Part shown: positions 35,965 to 46,450 of the stretch, piece after piece
How the letters are laid out: the number at the start of each line of letters is the position of its first letter
How positions within the stretch are numbered: the first letter of the stretch is position 1
Assembly: GCF_008764245.1 (NCBI RefSeq)
Contig: NZ_VTQV01000034.1
Location: 1 to 46,523, forward strand
Source of the DNA: Bacillus subtilis
Lineage (GTDB): Bacteria; Bacillota; Bacilli; Bacillales; Bacillaceae_C
DNA: 46,523 nucleotides
Direction of reading: 5' to 3'
Translations under genes and position numbers: made by a program
The notes under the pieces: model-generated
Databases searched by the model: none
Told to the model about the DNA's origin: nothing
Seen by the model: only the letters and a program-made list of their open reading frames with translations

Positions 35965-36141
35965 TTAAGAGCGATGAAGACCTTTTTTCCAAGCCTTTAT
36001 TTCCGACAAAGCTAAACCGGATTCATGAATGGTTTTATTTAATAAGTCCATATTGTTTTTTTCACAGTTATCTTGCCAATCCATCTGAATGAGTTGTGAG
36101 GAACTATACATTAATGTTTGATTTTTCTCATTCGCTCTCAT
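35965..36141 (-). CDS. Small SinI-like protein, 58 residues
   Basis: The frame has a good ribosome site (GAGAGG nine bases before ATG) and ends just before the hisS promoter. The C-terminal half, IHESGLALSEIKAWKKG, aligns without gaps to the SinR-binding helix of SinI (AKEANISPEEIRKYL), keeping Glu, Glu-Ile and the aromatic residue. Small proteins of this type bind and inhibit SinR-family repressors of biofilm and motility genes. The similarity is short, so the function is inferred. It could instead be an unrelated small protein. Confidence 0.55.
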   Translation of the reverse strand: MRANEKNQTLMYSSSQLIQMDWQDNCEKNNMDLLNKTIHESGLALSEIKAWKKGLHRS

Positions 36142-36236
36142 TTATTTTATCCTCTCTTTCATTAATTAATTGTAGTATGTCCTTTTCAAAAAATATTATA
36201 AAAAAGGATTTTAAACAAAAATCACGAATACTTAGA

Positions 36237-36266
36237 TTGATAATGATCTATGAAAGCTGATACAAT
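36237..36266 (+). promoter_or_regulatory. Sigma-A promoter of the amidase gene
   Basis: TTGATA (36237-36242) and TACAAT (36261-36266) are 18 bases apart, 45 bases before the GTG start. Confidence 0.65.
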
Positions 36267-36310
36267 AAAAAATCATAGATGTAAGTTTTAAGAAAGGCGG
36301 TTTCTTTTGC

Positions 36311-37564
36311 GTGAAAAAAAGGGCTATTATTCTAACGTTTATAGCATTATTTATAGCCATTATTATGTATTATTCCACTATCACATCGGCAAATTCTGAA
36401 ATCATCACAATTACAGGTGATATTGTCAATGCTCGCGAGCAGCCTGGGACTACTTATTCTATTGTTACCCAACTCCATAAGGGAGAAACCTATTCTCTTT
36501 TAGAGAGTAAAGATGGCTGGTATAAAATCAAATTGGCGTCCAATCAAACGGGTTGGATCGCAGACTGGTTAGCGGAGAGACAAACTAATTCAAAAGCAGT
36601 CATGGCAACGGTCAATACAGATACCTTGAATGTGAGATCTGAACCTAACTCAGCAAGTACAAAAATTGGAGTCCTTCATAAAGGGGATCAAGTGAAAAAA
36701 ATTGGAGATCAAAATGACTGGAGTCAAATTGAATATCAATCCGAAATCGCGTGGGTAAATAGTGCTTATATTCAAACAGGGGATCATATATCGGTTTCTT
36801 CAACAGCTGAAGCAAACCCTATTAATATTTTGTATGACGGTACGAAAATTCGTAAAAAACCGACCTTAAAATCAAAAGTCCTGACACAAGTTTCGGCAGG
36901 TGAAACATTTTACCCGTTAGAAAAAAACGGGGACTGGTATAAAATTGAATATGCCTCTGGGAAAACAGGATATGTGGCAAGTTGGATTGTCGCATCTCAA
37001 GAAGGTAATCTACAGTTCAAAAGAAAACCGGGAGCTAAAACGATCGTCATTGATTCCGGTCACGGCGGAAGAGATCAAGGGGCCACTGGTGCCAGTGGGA
37101 CTCTTGAAAAAAATCTAACCTTCGAGGTAGGGAATCTTCTTGCTCGAAAATTAGATAAAGCCGGCTTTAATGTGGTCCTAACTCGTTCTACAGATGAGTA
37201 TATTAGCTTAGAATCGAGGACAGACCAAGCACGCCGTGAACAGGCAGACGCATTTATCAGTTTACATTTTGACAGTGTAGATGAGCACCAAGTAGAGGGG
37301 CATACTTCTTATTATTATAATGAGCAAGATAAGATGCTAGCCCAAACAATCCATAATGAAATTACAAAGATGGTCAAGCTTGATGATCGTGGGGCTCGTT
37401 TCGGAAATTATTATGTTTTGAGAGAGAATTCACAACCATCAATCTTGCTTGAGTTAGGTTATCTAAGCAACCCTAGTGAAGAGACAATTATTAAATCTCA
37501 ATCATTCCAAGAGCAGGTAACCAATGCCATTCTTGAAGGATTGAATAAGTATTTTAATGAATAA
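36311..37564 (+). CDS. SH3b-containing N-acetylmuramoyl-L-alanine amidase (YrvJ-like)
   Basis: A secreted cell-wall hydrolase of 417 residues. An N-terminal signal segment (about 5-27) is followed by three bacterial SH3 domains (about 30-95, 97-155 and 168-230, each with an LNVR- or KIRKKP-type strand and GWxxSW-like end) and an Amidase_3 catalytic domain with the zinc ligands in VIDSGHGGRDQGA, His in SLHFDS, and Glu in ILLELGYLSN. It matches YrvJ in position but has fewer SH3 repeats. It is on the plus strand, opposite its neighbours. The start is GTG. Confidence 0.9.
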   Translation: MKKRAIILTFIALFIAIIMYYSTITSANSEIITITGDIVNAREQPGTTYSIVTQLHKGETYSLLESKDGWYKIKLASNQTGWIADWLAERQTNSKAVMATVNTDTLNVRSEPNSASTKIGVLHKGDQVKKIGDQNDWSQIEYQSEIAWVNSAYIQTGDHISVSSTAEANPINILYDGTKIRKKPTLKSKVLTQVSAGETFYPLEKNGDWYKIEYASGKTGYVASWIVASQEGNLQFKRKPGAKTIVIDSGHGGRDQGATGASGTLEKNLTFEVGNLLARKLDKAGFNVVLTRSTDEYISLESRTDQARREQADAFISLHFDSVDEHQVEGHTSYYYNEQDKMLAQTIHNEITKMVKLDDRGARFGNYYVLRENSQPSILLELGYLSNPSEETIIKSQSFQEQVTNAILEGLNKYFNE

Positions 37565-37634
37565 GGTAGGAAATATCCTGAGACCTTAACACCCGATCAG
37601 GGGTTGAACACACTATATGCTAATTTCTAAAGCC

Positions 37635-37672
37635 TAAAAAACTGGTGAGATTTTTACTCACCAGTTTTTTTA
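37635..37672. terminator. Bidirectional terminator between amidase gene and dtd
   Basis: AAAAAACTGGTGAG pairs with CTCACCAGTTTTTT, giving a strong stem with T-runs in both directions between convergent genes. Confidence 0.93.
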
Positions 37673-37677
37673 TCGGT

Positions 37678-38115
37678 TTATTTCTCAAGAATCAATGTGA
37701 CAGGCCCCTCATTTACGAGTGATACATCCATCATTTCTCCAAAAATACCTGTTGCGACCTGCACCCCTTTATCTCGCAAAACTTTATTGAAATAGTCATA
37801 CAAGGCTTCCGCTTCTGCGGGCTTGGCAGCCTTCATAAAATTGGGGCGTCTCCCTTTCGTGCAATCTCCATAAAGTGTAAATTGAGAAACAGATAATATA
37901 GAACCTACCTCATCAAGTAAAGAGCGATTCATTTTCTCGTTTTCATCTTCAAATACACGTAAGTGAACAATCTTTTCGGCCATCCAATCACAGGATTGCT
38001 CTGTATCACCTTCTTGAAAACCAACTAATAACGTGAATCCACGTCCAATTTCTCCCACAATTTCGTCATTTACAACCACTTTTGCTTCTTTACATTTTTG
38101 TAAGACTACTTTCAT
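37678..38115 (-). CDS. dtd: D-aminoacyl-tRNA deacylase
   Basis: Hydrolyses D-amino acids (and glycine from tRNA-Ala) off tRNA. The 145-residue protein has the family motifs [21 protein letters not shown], with the key SQ(F/T)TL element near 78-82, and the Gly-cis-Pro loop [10 protein letters not shown] near the C-terminus. A ribosome site GAAGGAG precedes the ATG. It lies 15 bases after relA in the same orientation, as in B. subtilis, so it is probably transcribed with it. Confidence 0.95.
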   Translation of the reverse strand: MKVVLQKCKEAKVVVNDEIVGEIGRGFTLLVGFQEGDTEQSCDWMAEKIVHLRVFEDENEKMNRSLLDEVGSILSVSQFTLYGDCTKGRRPNFMKAAKPAEAEALYDYFNKVLRDKGVQVATGIFGEMMDVSLVNEGPVTLILEK

Positions 38116-38130
38116 TCTTTATAGACTCCT

Positions 38131-40320
38131 TCAGTTCATAATTCTACGTACGGAATAGATGTCTGGTATTTGCTTTATTTTATCGACGACCTTATGCAGA
38201 TGACCAATATTTTGAATGGAGATGGTCATTAAGATGGTGGCCATTTTATTTCGATCAGCTCGTCCGGTGACAGCTGAAATATTCGTCTTCGTCCCACTGA
38301 CTGTCTGCAAAACTTCATTCAGCAATCCACTACGATCAAACCCAGTAATTTCAATATCAACTTTATACTCTTTGTGATTATGGGTAGCTGTTTCCCATTC
38401 AACCTCAATAAGGCGATTGCTCATCTCTTCTACATCAATGTTTGGACAATCCGCACGATGAACGGAAACTCCTCTTCCCTTTGTGATAAAACCAATAATC
38501 TCATCACCAGGTACAGGATTGCAACAGCGCGAAAGACGAATTAAAAGATTATCCGTTCCTTTTACTCTTACGCCGGCATCATGACGCTTAGAAGGTGAAT
38601 CTTTCTTCGTTTCGGCTATCATTTCTTCTATCTTTTCTTCTTGATCCCGCTGCTTTCTTAATTTTTCAGTTAAACGATTCGCAACTTGAAGGGCGGATAT
38701 GCCATTATAACCCACACTCGCGAACATATCATCTTCATTCGAAAAATTAAATTTGTTCGCCACTTTTTGTAGATTTTCTGAGGTCATAACCTTTTTCACT
38801 TCAAATTCTAACTCTTTTATTTCCTTCTCAATTAATTCGCGACCTTTTTCTATATTTTCTTCTTTCCGTTGTCGCTTGAAAAATTGTCTAATTTTATTCT
38901 TAGCTTGAGAGGTTTGTGCAAGTTTTAACCAATCTTGACTAGGACCATAGGAGTGCTTGGACGTTAATATTTCAATGATATCCCCTGTTTTCAATTTATA
39001 GTCAAGAGTTACAATTTTACCATTTACCTTGGCCCCTATGGTTTTATTTCCGATCTCAGAATGAATGCGATAAGCAAAATCTATCGGCACTGAACCAGCT
39101 GGGAGCTCAATAACATCGCCTTTTGGTGTAAAGACAAAAACCATATCCGAAAATAAGTCTATTTTCAAAGATTCCATGAATTCTTCCGCATCATCTGTTT
39201 CATTTTGAAACTCTAGAATTTCCCGGAACCAACTCAACTTTTTATCAAGTGTGTCCTTCGAATCATTGGTTTTCCCTTCCTTATAGGCCCAGTGAGCGGC
39301 AACCCCGTATTCAGAGATACGATGCATTTCCTTTGTGCGGATTTGCACTTCTAAAGGCTCGCCTTTTGGCCCAATCACCGTAGTGTGAAGAGATTGATAC
39401 ATATTTGGCTTAGGCATCGCAATATAATCCTTAAAACGGCCAGGCATCGGTTTCCAACAAGTATGAATAATGCCTAAAGCGGCATAACAGTCTTTAATAC
39501 TATTGACAATAATTCGTACAGCTAATAAATCATAGATTTCATTAAACTGCTTATGTTGAACAACCATTTTACGGTAAATAGAATAAATATGCTTTGGACG
39601 ACCATATACATCCGATTTTATTTCCATCTCGTTTAATTTTTCTTTTACTCCTGCCATGACATCTTCTAAATACTGTTCTCGCTCTTCTCTTTTCCTCTTC
39701 ATTAAGTTGACAATCCGGTAATATTGCTGCGGATTCAAATAGCGCAATGCTGTATCTTCTAATTCCCATTTGATTTTTGAAATACCGAGGCGATGTGCAA
39801 GTGGAGCAAATATCTCAAGTGTTTCATTCGCGATTCTTCTTTGCTTATGAGGTGGTAAATGCTTTAGTGTTCGCATATTATGAAGCCTATCAGCTAGCTT
39901 AATCAGAATAACTCTAATATCCTGTGCCATAGCCACAAACATTTTCCGATGGTTTTCAGCTTGTTGTTCCTCATGTGATTTGTATTTGATTTTCCCTAAT
40001 TTCGTTACACCATCAACGAGCATAGCCACTTCACTGGAAAAATCATTGGAAATATCAGCTAACGATACTTCCGTATCCTCTACCACATCATGGAGAAAAC
40101 CCGCTGCGATTGTTGCTGGATCCATTTCTAAATCAGCCAGAATCCCAGCCACTTGAATAGGATGGATGATATAAGGTTCACCGGATTTACGAAACTGATC
40201 TTTATGAGCATTCTCAGCAAACTTATAGGCGCTTCTAACAAACGCAACGTTTTCCTCATTTAAATATTCACTTGTTTTATTGATTACATCTTCTGCCGAT
40301 ATATTTTGGTCTTTTGCCAA
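38131..40320 (-). CDS. relA: Bifunctional (p)ppGpp synthetase/hydrolase RelA
   Basis: Makes and degrades the stringent-response alarmones. The 729-residue protein has the HD hydrolase domain (HDVVEDT near 74-80, [11 protein letters not shown]), the synthetase domain ([30 protein letters not shown]), a TGS domain ([26 protein letters not shown] region), and a C-terminal ACT domain. I chose TTG 40320, six bases after AAAGGTG; from there [13 protein letters not shown] aligns with B. subtilis RelA. Uncharged tRNA on the ribosome activates synthesis. Confidence 0.96.
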   Translation of the reverse strand: MAKDQNISAEDVINKTSEYLNEENVAFVRSAYKFAENAHKDQFRKSGEPYIIHPIQVAGILADLEMDPATIAAGFLHDVVEDTEVSLADISNDFSSEVAMLVDGVTKLGKIKYKSHEEQQAENHRKMFVAMAQDIRVILIKLADRLHNMRTLKHLPPHKQRRIANETLEIFAPLAHRLGISKIKWELEDTALRYLNPQQYYRIVNLMKRKREEREQYLEDVMAGVKEKLNEMEIKSDVYGRPKHIYSIYRKMVVQHKQFNEIYDLLAVRIIVNSIKDCYAALGIIHTCWKPMPGRFKDYIAMPKPNMYQSLHTTVIGPKGEPLEVQIRTKEMHRISEYGVAAHWAYKEGKTNDSKDTLDKKLSWFREILEFQNETDDAEEFMESLKIDLFSDMVFVFTPKGDVIELPAGSVPIDFAYRIHSEIGNKTIGAKVNGKIVTLDYKLKTGDIIEILTSKHSYGPSQDWLKLAQTSQAKNKIRQFFKRQRKEENIEKGRELIEKEIKELEFEVKKVMTSENLQKVANKFNFSNEDDMFASVGYNGISALQVANRLTEKLRKQRDQEEKIEEMIAETKKDSPSKRHDAGVRVKGTDNLLIRLSRCCNPVPGDEIIGFITKGRGVSVHRADCPNIDVEEMSNRLIEVEWETATHNHKEYKVDIEITGFDRSGLLNEVLQTVSGTKTNISAVTGRADRNKMATILMTISIQNIGHLHKVVDKIKQIPDIYSVRRIMN

Positions 40321-40487
40321 GAGGATCACCTTTTATTCAAATAATAATTACCATGCCATGCCGTTTTTAATATGTATATTATCGAATATTAAGACATTCT
40401 GTTATAAAATGGTACTTTTTTTCAAAAAAATTTGATTACAGCCATTTTTACATAAAATGAGTTAAAATTCCATATTTACGTTAAAAA

Positions 40488-40627
40488 AAACGCAAGGCAT
40501 CAGGATGAACAGCGTTCACGTCGTCTAACGGCAGGCGCAAAACACAACGTCCTGTTGCTTCGCCTGCACTAGTACGTCCCTGTACGTCGCAAGGGCGCCA
40601 TTCTGGCCCGTATCCTGCGGGGCTAAT
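40488..40627 (-). repeat. AGGA-hairpin repeat, copy R12
   Basis: Read on the minus strand it is homologous to the middle of R3. The hairpins are 40572-40585 (loop AGGGAC), 40545-40557 (loop AGGAC), and a decayed one near 40609-40622 (loop AGGAT). GCAGGCG (40531-40537) and CGCCTGC (40561-40567) enclose the second one. No family A or B ends are clear. It starts just past the apt terminator, between apt and relA. Confidence 0.75.
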
Positions 40628-40633
40628 AATTAA

Positions 40634-40683
40634 GGCTGTCACAATGTTACTCTGAGCTTTAGAGTGTTTACATTGGACAGCCC
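40634..40683 (-). terminator. Long hairpin terminator after apt
   Basis: On the minus strand GGCTGTC, CAATGT and ACTCT pair with AGAGT, ACATTG and GACAGCC, giving an 18-base interrupted stem. The following TTAATTATT is a weak T-run. It starts 12 bases beyond the apt stop. Confidence 0.7.
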
Positions 40684-40695
40684 TAACTATATGAA

Positions 40696-41208
40696 TTAGA
40701 AAGTCATTAATGAAAGTATATCATAACCATCAAGTTTTTCTCTTCCGTTTAAGTAGGAAAGCTCTATCAAGAAAGCGATACCAACCACAATCCCACCTAA
40801 TTTTTCGACAAGTTCTATTGTTGCTAGAATGGTTCCGCCTGTAGCTAATAAATCGTCTGTTATTAACACCCGTTGACCTGGCTTAATGGCATCCTTATGA
40901 ATGGTTAATTTATCTTTACCGTATTCCTTTCCATAATCAGCCTTGATTGTTTCGCGTGGGAGTTTCCCCTCTTTTCTAACGGGAGCAAAACCTAAGCTTA
41001 ATGCATAGGACACAGGGCAACCAATAATAAAGCCCCGCGCCTCCGGTCCGACAATAATGTCAACTTCTTTTTCTTTTGCGTACTGGACAATTTGGTCTGT
41101 TGCATACCGATAGGCCTCCCCATTGTCCATTAAAGTCGTAATATCTTTAAAAACTACCCCTTCTTGAGGCCAATCAGGTACGATCGTGATAAATTGTTTT
41201 AAATCCAT
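40696..41208 (-). CDS. apt: Adenine phosphoribosyltransferase
   Basis: Salvages adenine to AMP with PRPP. The 170-residue protein has the N-terminal [16 protein letters not shown], the [11 protein letters not shown] base-side loop, and the PRPP-binding motif [13 protein letters not shown] near 122-134. Its ATG lies inside the recJ end, with a ten-base overlap, and its ribosome site GAGGAA is within recJ, so translation is likely coupled. The adenine released by MtnN elsewhere in this window would be its substrate. Confidence 0.96.
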   Translation of the reverse strand: MDLKQFITIVPDWPQEGVVFKDITTLMDNGEAYRYATDQIVQYAKEKEVDIIVGPEARGFIIGCPVSYALSLGFAPVRKEGKLPRETIKADYGKEYGKDKLTIHKDAIKPGQRVLITDDLLATGGTILATIELVEKLGGIVVGIAFLIELSYLNGREKLDGYDILSLMTF

Positions 41209-43559
41209 GCGCTTATTTCCTCCTCTGCCAACACCTTTTGTGCAAGCCTTTCATCAAACCATTTTTTTAATTCATTATATGTGGAATAAGTAAATTCTTT
41301 TTCCATTTTTATTTGTTCTTGCTTCATTTTGTATGTAGGTGAATCTTCTAAATCCCTTTTTCCTTTTTGGGGATTTATTTTAATGAACCCATCCTTTATT
41401 GTAACAAAATCTAATTCAAAAAACACTTTTGACATAAATGAAATCGTTTCTTTTGACCATCCACGGTGTGTAGCTAGGTCCTCGCCATATTTTTTCAGGT
41501 CAAAGGTTCCTCTTTTTAATAGAAATGCATAATACCATTTAAAATGATTTCTAGTCGGTACGGTCGCAAAAAAATGATTTTTTTCTTGAAGAAAATGCGC
41601 ATAGATGGATGCCGGCATTTTATCTTTTACAAGTGCCTCTAAAAATGTGATTTGTACAGGCAAGTCAAATAAAATAATATTTCTTCCATTTATATCTAAA
41701 TATTCGGCTACTTCTTTCTCCGTTATACATACACTTTCAAGATTAGAACCATATGTCTGGAAGTTCTTTTCTGAGAAAAAGATAAACAGTCCTTGTTTTT
41801 CTTTTAGATAAGTAATCCATTGTTCAAATTGTCGGCTTCCCCGTAAATCAAATAGCTGCCATTCTTTAATGGAGACATCTTTCAAGAAAATCTGTGGCTT
41901 CTTCTGATTATTCCATTCATTAATAGAAAGTTCTCCGATAACAGATGTAGTGGCTCCAAGGGAGATATCTGGTACAAGATGGCCTAATTGAAAGCCGACA
42001 CCGTCCAGTAAATCATCGTTTTGAGCAAGGGTCATCCGTAAATGATTTTTGTTCGCACCAATTTTCTTTCTTGCTGTGATCATTGCATTTTCAATAAGAA
42101 TTTGTGGTTTGGGATTCCCCATTCCATACGGTGCCAACTGATCTAGCTGGGAGATTGTAGAAATATCTATCTCTTTAAGGGAAATGGTTGCCTCTACCTC
42201 GGTCACTGGTATAAAATCTTCGGTTTTGAGTTGCTCATTAGCTGCCTTGTTTAATCTTTGACGAAGGACATCGACATCTTCAATGGCTAAAGACATCCCT
42301 GCCGCCATGGCATGTCCACCGAAATGAGGAAGGATGTCAGAACAAGCGGATAAATTTTCAAATAGATTAAAGCCCTGAATACTTCTTGCAGATCCTTTAG
42401 CCATCCCAGTTTCTTCATCAAAACTTAGAATAATGGTCGGTCGATAAAATTTCTCCACTAATTTAGAAGCGACGATCCCAATCACACCCGAATTCCAACC
42501 TGGCTTTCCTATGACAATGACTTTATTTTCTGCAAGATCAAAATGATTTTGAACCATTTGAATCGCTTCATTCGATATGGTTGAGACGATCCGTTTTCGC
42601 TCATGATTCATCTGATCAATTTCTTCCGCTAGCATCTTTGCCTCGGTAGAATTATTCGTTTTTAACAGTTGAACAGCAGGACCTGCATGCTCTAGTCTAC
42701 CTGGAGCATTCAAACGCGGACCAATCGTAAAACCAACTGTTTCTTCATCTATCTCAGACATTGTGTTTCCCGCTAATTGACATAATTCCTGTAAGCCTAG
42801 ACGTGTTGTCCCAGCCAATATCTTTAAACCTTTTTTGACAAGTGTACGATTCTCCCCGTAAAGAGGCACTAAATCCGCAATCGTTCCAATCGCAACTAAA
42901 TCAAGTAAATCTTCTGGAAGATCACCATGTAAAGCATGGGCTAGTTTAAAAGCAACACCTACACCCGCTAAGTTTTTATAAGGATAGGTAGAATCTGGAA
43001 TGTTCGGATGAATAATCGAAAAGGCTTCAGGAAGCTCTTTGCCAGCTTCGTGGTGGTCTGTAATAATTAAATCTATTCCTAAATCTTTTGCTTGTTTTGC
43101 CTCATCTAAGGCAGCAATACCAGTATCTACCGTTATGATTAATTGTATTCCTTCTTCATATGCTTTCTGGAAAGCTTGCTGATTCGGACCATACCCTTCG
43201 GAAAAACGATTGGGTATGTAATAAGTAACATTTGCTCCCATTTTTGATAAGGTTTCTAACAGCACCGTTGTACTTGTAACACCATCGGCGTCGTAATCAC
43301 CGAATATTAAGATCGGTTGCTGTTCATGAATGGCCAGTTGGATTCGTTCAACTGTTTTTTTCATATCTTGAAAAAGAAAAGGGTCATGTATCTTCACTTT
43401 TTCTGCATTCAAAAAAGAATTTGCTGCTTCTATCGTAGTAATCCCGCGATTTACTAACAAAGTAGCTACAAGAGGAGCAATTCCCAGTTTTTCCGATAAT
43501 TCTTCGACTAGCTGCTGATTCGCTTCACGAACGATCCAGCGACTATTTGGCTGTAACAT
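41199..43559 (-). CDS. recJ: Single-strand-specific 5'-3' exonuclease RecJ
   Basis: Degrades single-stranded DNA in recombination and mismatch or base-excision repair. The 786-residue protein has the DHH phosphoesterase motifs [13 protein letters not shown] near 80-92 and ITDHHEAG near 160-167, the DHHA1 domain, an OB fold, and a Firmicutes-type C-terminal domain. The ATG at 43559 follows AAAGGAG by seven bases and gives the B. subtilis length; a longer frame upstream is not supported. It overlaps apt. Confidence 0.95.
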   Translation of the reverse strand: MLQPNSRWIVREANQQLVEELSEKLGIAPLVATLLVNRGITTIEAANSFLNAEKVKIHDPFLFQDMKKTVERIQLAIHEQQPILIFGDYDADGVTSTTVLLETLSKMGANVTYYIPNRFSEGYGPNQQAFQKAYEEGIQLIITVDTGIAALDEAKQAKDLGIDLIITDHHEAGKELPEAFSIIHPNIPDSTYPYKNLAGVGVAFKLAHALHGDLPEDLLDLVAIGTIADLVPLYGENRTLVKKGLKILAGTTRLGLQELCQLAGNTMSEIDEETVGFTIGPRLNAPGRLEHAGPAVQLLKTNNSTEAKMLAEEIDQMNHERKRIVSTISNEAIQMVQNHFDLAENKVIVIGKPGWNSGVIGIVASKLVEKFYRPTIILSFDEETGMAKGSARSIQGFNLFENLSACSDILPHFGGHAMAAGMSLAIEDVDVLRQRLNKAANEQLKTEDFIPVTEVEATISLKEIDISTISQLDQLAPYGMGNPKPQILIENAMITARKKIGANKNHLRMTLAQNDDLLDGVGFQLGHLVPDISLGATTSVIGELSINEWNNQKKPQIFLKDVSIKEWQLFDLRGSRQFEQWITYLKEKQGLFIFFSEKNFQTYGSNLESVCITEKEVAEYLDINGRNIILFDLPVQITFLEALVKDKMPASIYAHFLQEKNHFFATVPTRNHFKWYYAFLLKRGTFDLKKYGEDLATHRGWSKETISFMSKVFFELDFVTIKDGFIKINPQKGKRDLEDSPTYKMKQEQIKMEKEFTYSTYNELKKWFDERLAQKVLAEEEISAWI

Positions 43560-43633
43560 CTTTTCACTCCTTTGGGGATTGGATCCATCTTCATTCAAGT
43601 AATACGGATTAATATTGAACATCCTCTAATAGG

Positions 43634-43659
43634 TAAAACCGCAGTACTCTGCGGTTTTA
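43634..43659 (-). terminator. Rho-independent terminator after secDF
   Basis: On the minus strand TAAAACCGCAG pairs with CTGCGGTTTTA around a short loop. It lies about 50 bases past the secDF stop and separates it from recJ. Confidence 0.85.
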
Positions 43660-43707
43660 TCATGTCTAGAAGTAAACGCCAATGACTCATTGATTTTTTA
43701 TCTCAAC

Positions 43708-45978
43708 TTATACCTGAGGTTCATCTGTCCATTTCTTTTTCTCTTTGACAGTGTCAATGGGACCTTTCCTTTTTAACTCTCTTACTTTCATATCATACCA
43801 TAATTGAGCCGAAATAAAGATGGACGAATAGGTACCTGCTAATAGCCCCACTAATAAGGCAAAGGAGAAGTTCCGGATCGACTCACTTCCCAAAATTAAT
43901 AAGGCAACAACTGTGACAATGACTGTTAACACGGTATTAATCGAGCGAGTCAATGTTTGCCGTAATCCCTGATTTACGATCATCGCAATATCTTCTTCCG
44001 ATTTCAATCGCCGTTTTGCAGTCATGTTCTCCCTTATGCGGTCAAAGGTAACAATGGTATCATTAATCGAGTAACCAACGATCGTTAATACAGCGGCTAT
44101 AAACGTTAAATCAACCTCTAACCGCGTTAAACTAAAGACCGCAACAATAAAGAAGGCATCATGAAGTAACCCTAATACTGATGTAAAGCCCATCGCGAAC
44201 TCAAAACGGAAAGAGACATAGATGATAATCCCAATGAATGCTACTAATAAAGCATAAAAGGCATTTTTGATAAGCTCTTTTCCTACCGTTGGCGACACTG
44301 TACTAACATTTGGTTCATTTCCATACTTATCATTAAAATACGTTTTAAATTGAGCAATTTCTTCTTTATTTAAAACTTTATCTTTAAACCGGGCAACACC
44401 GATTTCATGCTTATCACCAGCTAACACGATATCCTGTGTATCAATCCCAAATTCTTTCAAGTCATTTCTAATCGCTTCAGTAGTAGTAGGTTTTCCAGTA
44501 TCAATTTCGACTCTAGTTCCACTTGAAAAGTCAATTCCTAAATTCAAACGGAAAATCGCTAAAACAATAATTCCTGCAACAATTAAAATCGATGAAAATA
44601 CATAAAATTTCTTCCGGTGTTTCACGAAATCAAAACGATCAAACGGAGTTGCTAAATCATGTGTCGTCTTATTTTCAGACAAATTAAAGATAGATCCACG
44701 TTTCACTCCGAACCAGCCTGGCCTATCTTTAAATAAGCGGCTGTCAATTAATAGGCTTAGCAACCATCTTGAACCAAAAACAGCTGTAAAAAAACTCATT
44801 AAGATGCTGACAATTAACATCGTTGCAAAACCTTTAACAGAGCTGCTACCAAAATAAAATAAAACGCCAGCAGCCAGTAATGTTGTAATATTGGCATCTA
44901 ATATAGCTGTGAAAGATGACTTACTACCTGCTTTAAAAGCTGATGAAAGGGATCTTCCTACTTTTATTTCTTCTTTAATCCGCTCATACGTAAGAATATT
45001 AGCATCGACTGCCATCCCGACTCCTAGTATCAAAGCAGCAATTCCAGGAAGAGTTAAAACAGCTCCCATTAAATCAAACACAAGTAGAATTAAATAAATA
45101 TAAACTGAAAGGGTCACTGTTGCTACAATACCTGGTAGACGATAATAAGCAATCATGAAGATAAAAATAAGTAAAACACCTAAAATACCAGCATTCACGG
45201 TTTTACTTAAAGCTTGTTCACCAAAAGAAGCACCGACTGAAGTAGAATAAACCTCTTTTAATTTAACAGGTAATGCCCCTGCATTTAAAAGATTGGCCAG
45301 GTCTTTTGCTTCCTGTGTTGTAAAGTTTCCCTCGATTGATACACTTGTATCATTGAATACTTGTCTTACATAAGGGTCTGAGAGCAGCTTAGAATTTCCA
45401 TTTTTAGAAGCTTCTTCGTAAGAGTCCACTCCTTCTTCAAAATCCAGCCAAATCGCAAGGATATTATTTGGTGCCTTATCTACGATCTCTTGCGTAACAT
45501 CACGAAACTTTTTCCGATCCTTTAGTTCTACTAGAACAATCGGTTCATTCGTATTTGCTTTAAACGACTGTTTTGCTGCTCCTTCAACAAGGTCTGTTCC
45601 ATCAAGCATGACTTTGTCATTTACATCCCTAAAAGTTAATACAGCTTGTGTACCAATTGTTTCCCTCGCTTGTTTTTGATCTTCTATTCCAGGCAATTGT
45701 ACTCGAATCCGGTCTGTGCCTTCTATCTGGATATTTGGTTCACTTACTCCTAAAACATTAATTCGTTTATTTAATGCTTCAGTTGTATGTACAAGCGTTT
45801 CCTTATCTATCTTTTGATTTTTATTGGCGGGTGTTACCTCATACAAAACTTCAAATCCGCCTTGTAAATCAAGTCCCAATTTTATATTTTTTATAATCTC
45901 ATTGGTTGTCGTACCACCTAATCCTGCTAGTAACAGGATAATAAGAAAAAAGACGACAATTCTACTTCTTTTTACCAT
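43708..45978 (-). CDS. secDF: Fused protein-export membrane protein SecDF
   Basis: A membrane protein of 756 residues that uses the proton gradient to aid late steps of Sec-dependent export. The SecD half has the LGLDLQGG motif near the N-terminus, an extracellular P1 domain (about 60-260), and ALILGVGMAVDANILTYERIKEE. The SecF half has LNLGIDFSSGTRVEI, then VGYSINDTIVTFDRIREN. Twelve membrane segments are expected. The fusion is usual for Bacillus. The ATG at 45978 is preceded by GGGGG at 11 bases. Confidence 0.95.
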   Translation of the reverse strand: MVKRSRIVVFFLIILLLAGLGGTTTNEIIKNIKLGLDLQGGFEVLYEVTPANKNQKIDKETLVHTTEALNKRINVLGVSEPNIQIEGTDRIRVQLPGIEDQKQARETIGTQAVLTFRDVNDKVMLDGTDLVEGAAKQSFKANTNEPIVLVELKDRKKFRDVTQEIVDKAPNNILAIWLDFEEGVDSYEEASKNGNSKLLSDPYVRQVFNDTSVSIEGNFTTQEAKDLANLLNAGALPVKLKEVYSTSVGASFGEQALSKTVNAGILGVLLIFIFMIAYYRLPGIVATVTLSVYIYLILLVFDLMGAVLTLPGIAALILGVGMAVDANILTYERIKEEIKVGRSLSSAFKAGSKSSFTAILDANITTLLAAGVLFYFGSSSVKGFATMLIVSILMSFFTAVFGSRWLLSLLIDSRLFKDRPGWFGVKRGSIFNLSENKTTHDLATPFDRFDFVKHRKKFYVFSSILIVAGIIVLAIFRLNLGIDFSSGTRVEIDTGKPTTTEAIRNDLKEFGIDTQDIVLAGDKHEIGVARFKDKVLNKEEIAQFKTYFNDKYGNEPNVSTVSPTVGKELIKNAFYALLVAFIGIIIYVSFRFEFAMGFTSVLGLLHDAFFIVAVFSLTRLEVDLTFIAAVLTIVGYSINDTIVTFDRIRENMTAKRRLKSEEDIAMIVNQGLRQTLTRSINTVLTVIVTVVALLILGSESIRNFSFALLVGLLAGTYSSIFISAQLWYDMKVRELKRKGPIDTVKEKKKWTDEPQV

Positions 45979-46054
45979 TATTGATAAATCCCCCTCGCCA
46001 TAAATGAACACAAGACCCTACATTTCAACCCTCGATAATAAAGTCAATATGATT

Positions 46055-46083
46055 ATTATGAATCAGTCAAAAAAAGCTGTCAA
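46055..46083 (-). promoter_or_regulatory. Sigma-A promoter of secDF
   Basis: A perfect TTGACA (46078-46083) and CATAAT (46055-46060), 17 bases apart, give a leader of roughly 70 bases. Confidence 0.82.
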
Positions 46084-46111
46084 TCAATTCCTTATTTATA
46101 ATAACCCTCAT

Positions 46112-46435
46112 CTAATCTATTTCGTTTTTGGTATGAAGCAATTCTTCTAACTCTTTTGAATCTAATTCCGAGAACAAATCTGGAGCTTTATAGGCCTCTA
46201 CTGTCGCGAAATTCATATAATCTCCCACCTTCACCGAAAGAATATCTGAGACTAACTCATAGATTCTAATACCTTCCTTATATTTTTTCCATTTCTTCTC
46301 TGTAAGAAACGTCCATAACTCCATTTTATCAATGGCCCCATAACCTAAAACAGCAAATTCCTCAAGTTTACTTTGTAATATGGGATTAAGTAATTGGAAG
46401 TAAGAATCATAAGGATGCCCCTGTTTTGTGTTCAA
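46112..46435 (-). CDS. comN: Post-transcriptional regulator ComN (YrzD)
   Basis: A 107-residue protein with SKLEEFAVLGYGAIDKMELWTFL, KKWKKYKEGIRIYELVSDILS and KVGDYMNFATVEAYK, matching ComN, which in B. subtilis controls comE operon mRNA and localises to septum and poles. I start it at TTG 46435 after GGGGGG; a further in-frame TTG at 46468 lies in the end of repeat R13 and has no ribosome site. It is just upstream of secDF, as in B. subtilis. Confidence 0.87.
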   Translation of the reverse strand: MNTKQGHPYDSYFQLLNPILQSKLEEFAVLGYGAIDKMELWTFLTEKKWKKYKEGIRIYELVSDILSVKVGDYMNFATVEAYKAPDLFSELDSKELEELLHTKNEID

Positions 46436-46450
46436 AGTATTCGCCCCCCG

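Noticed and set aside
43612-43626. TTGAACATCCTCT before recJ as a solo repeat end
   Set aside because: It matches the family A edge for about 13 bases but lacks the rest; chance or a worn remnant cannot be told apart.
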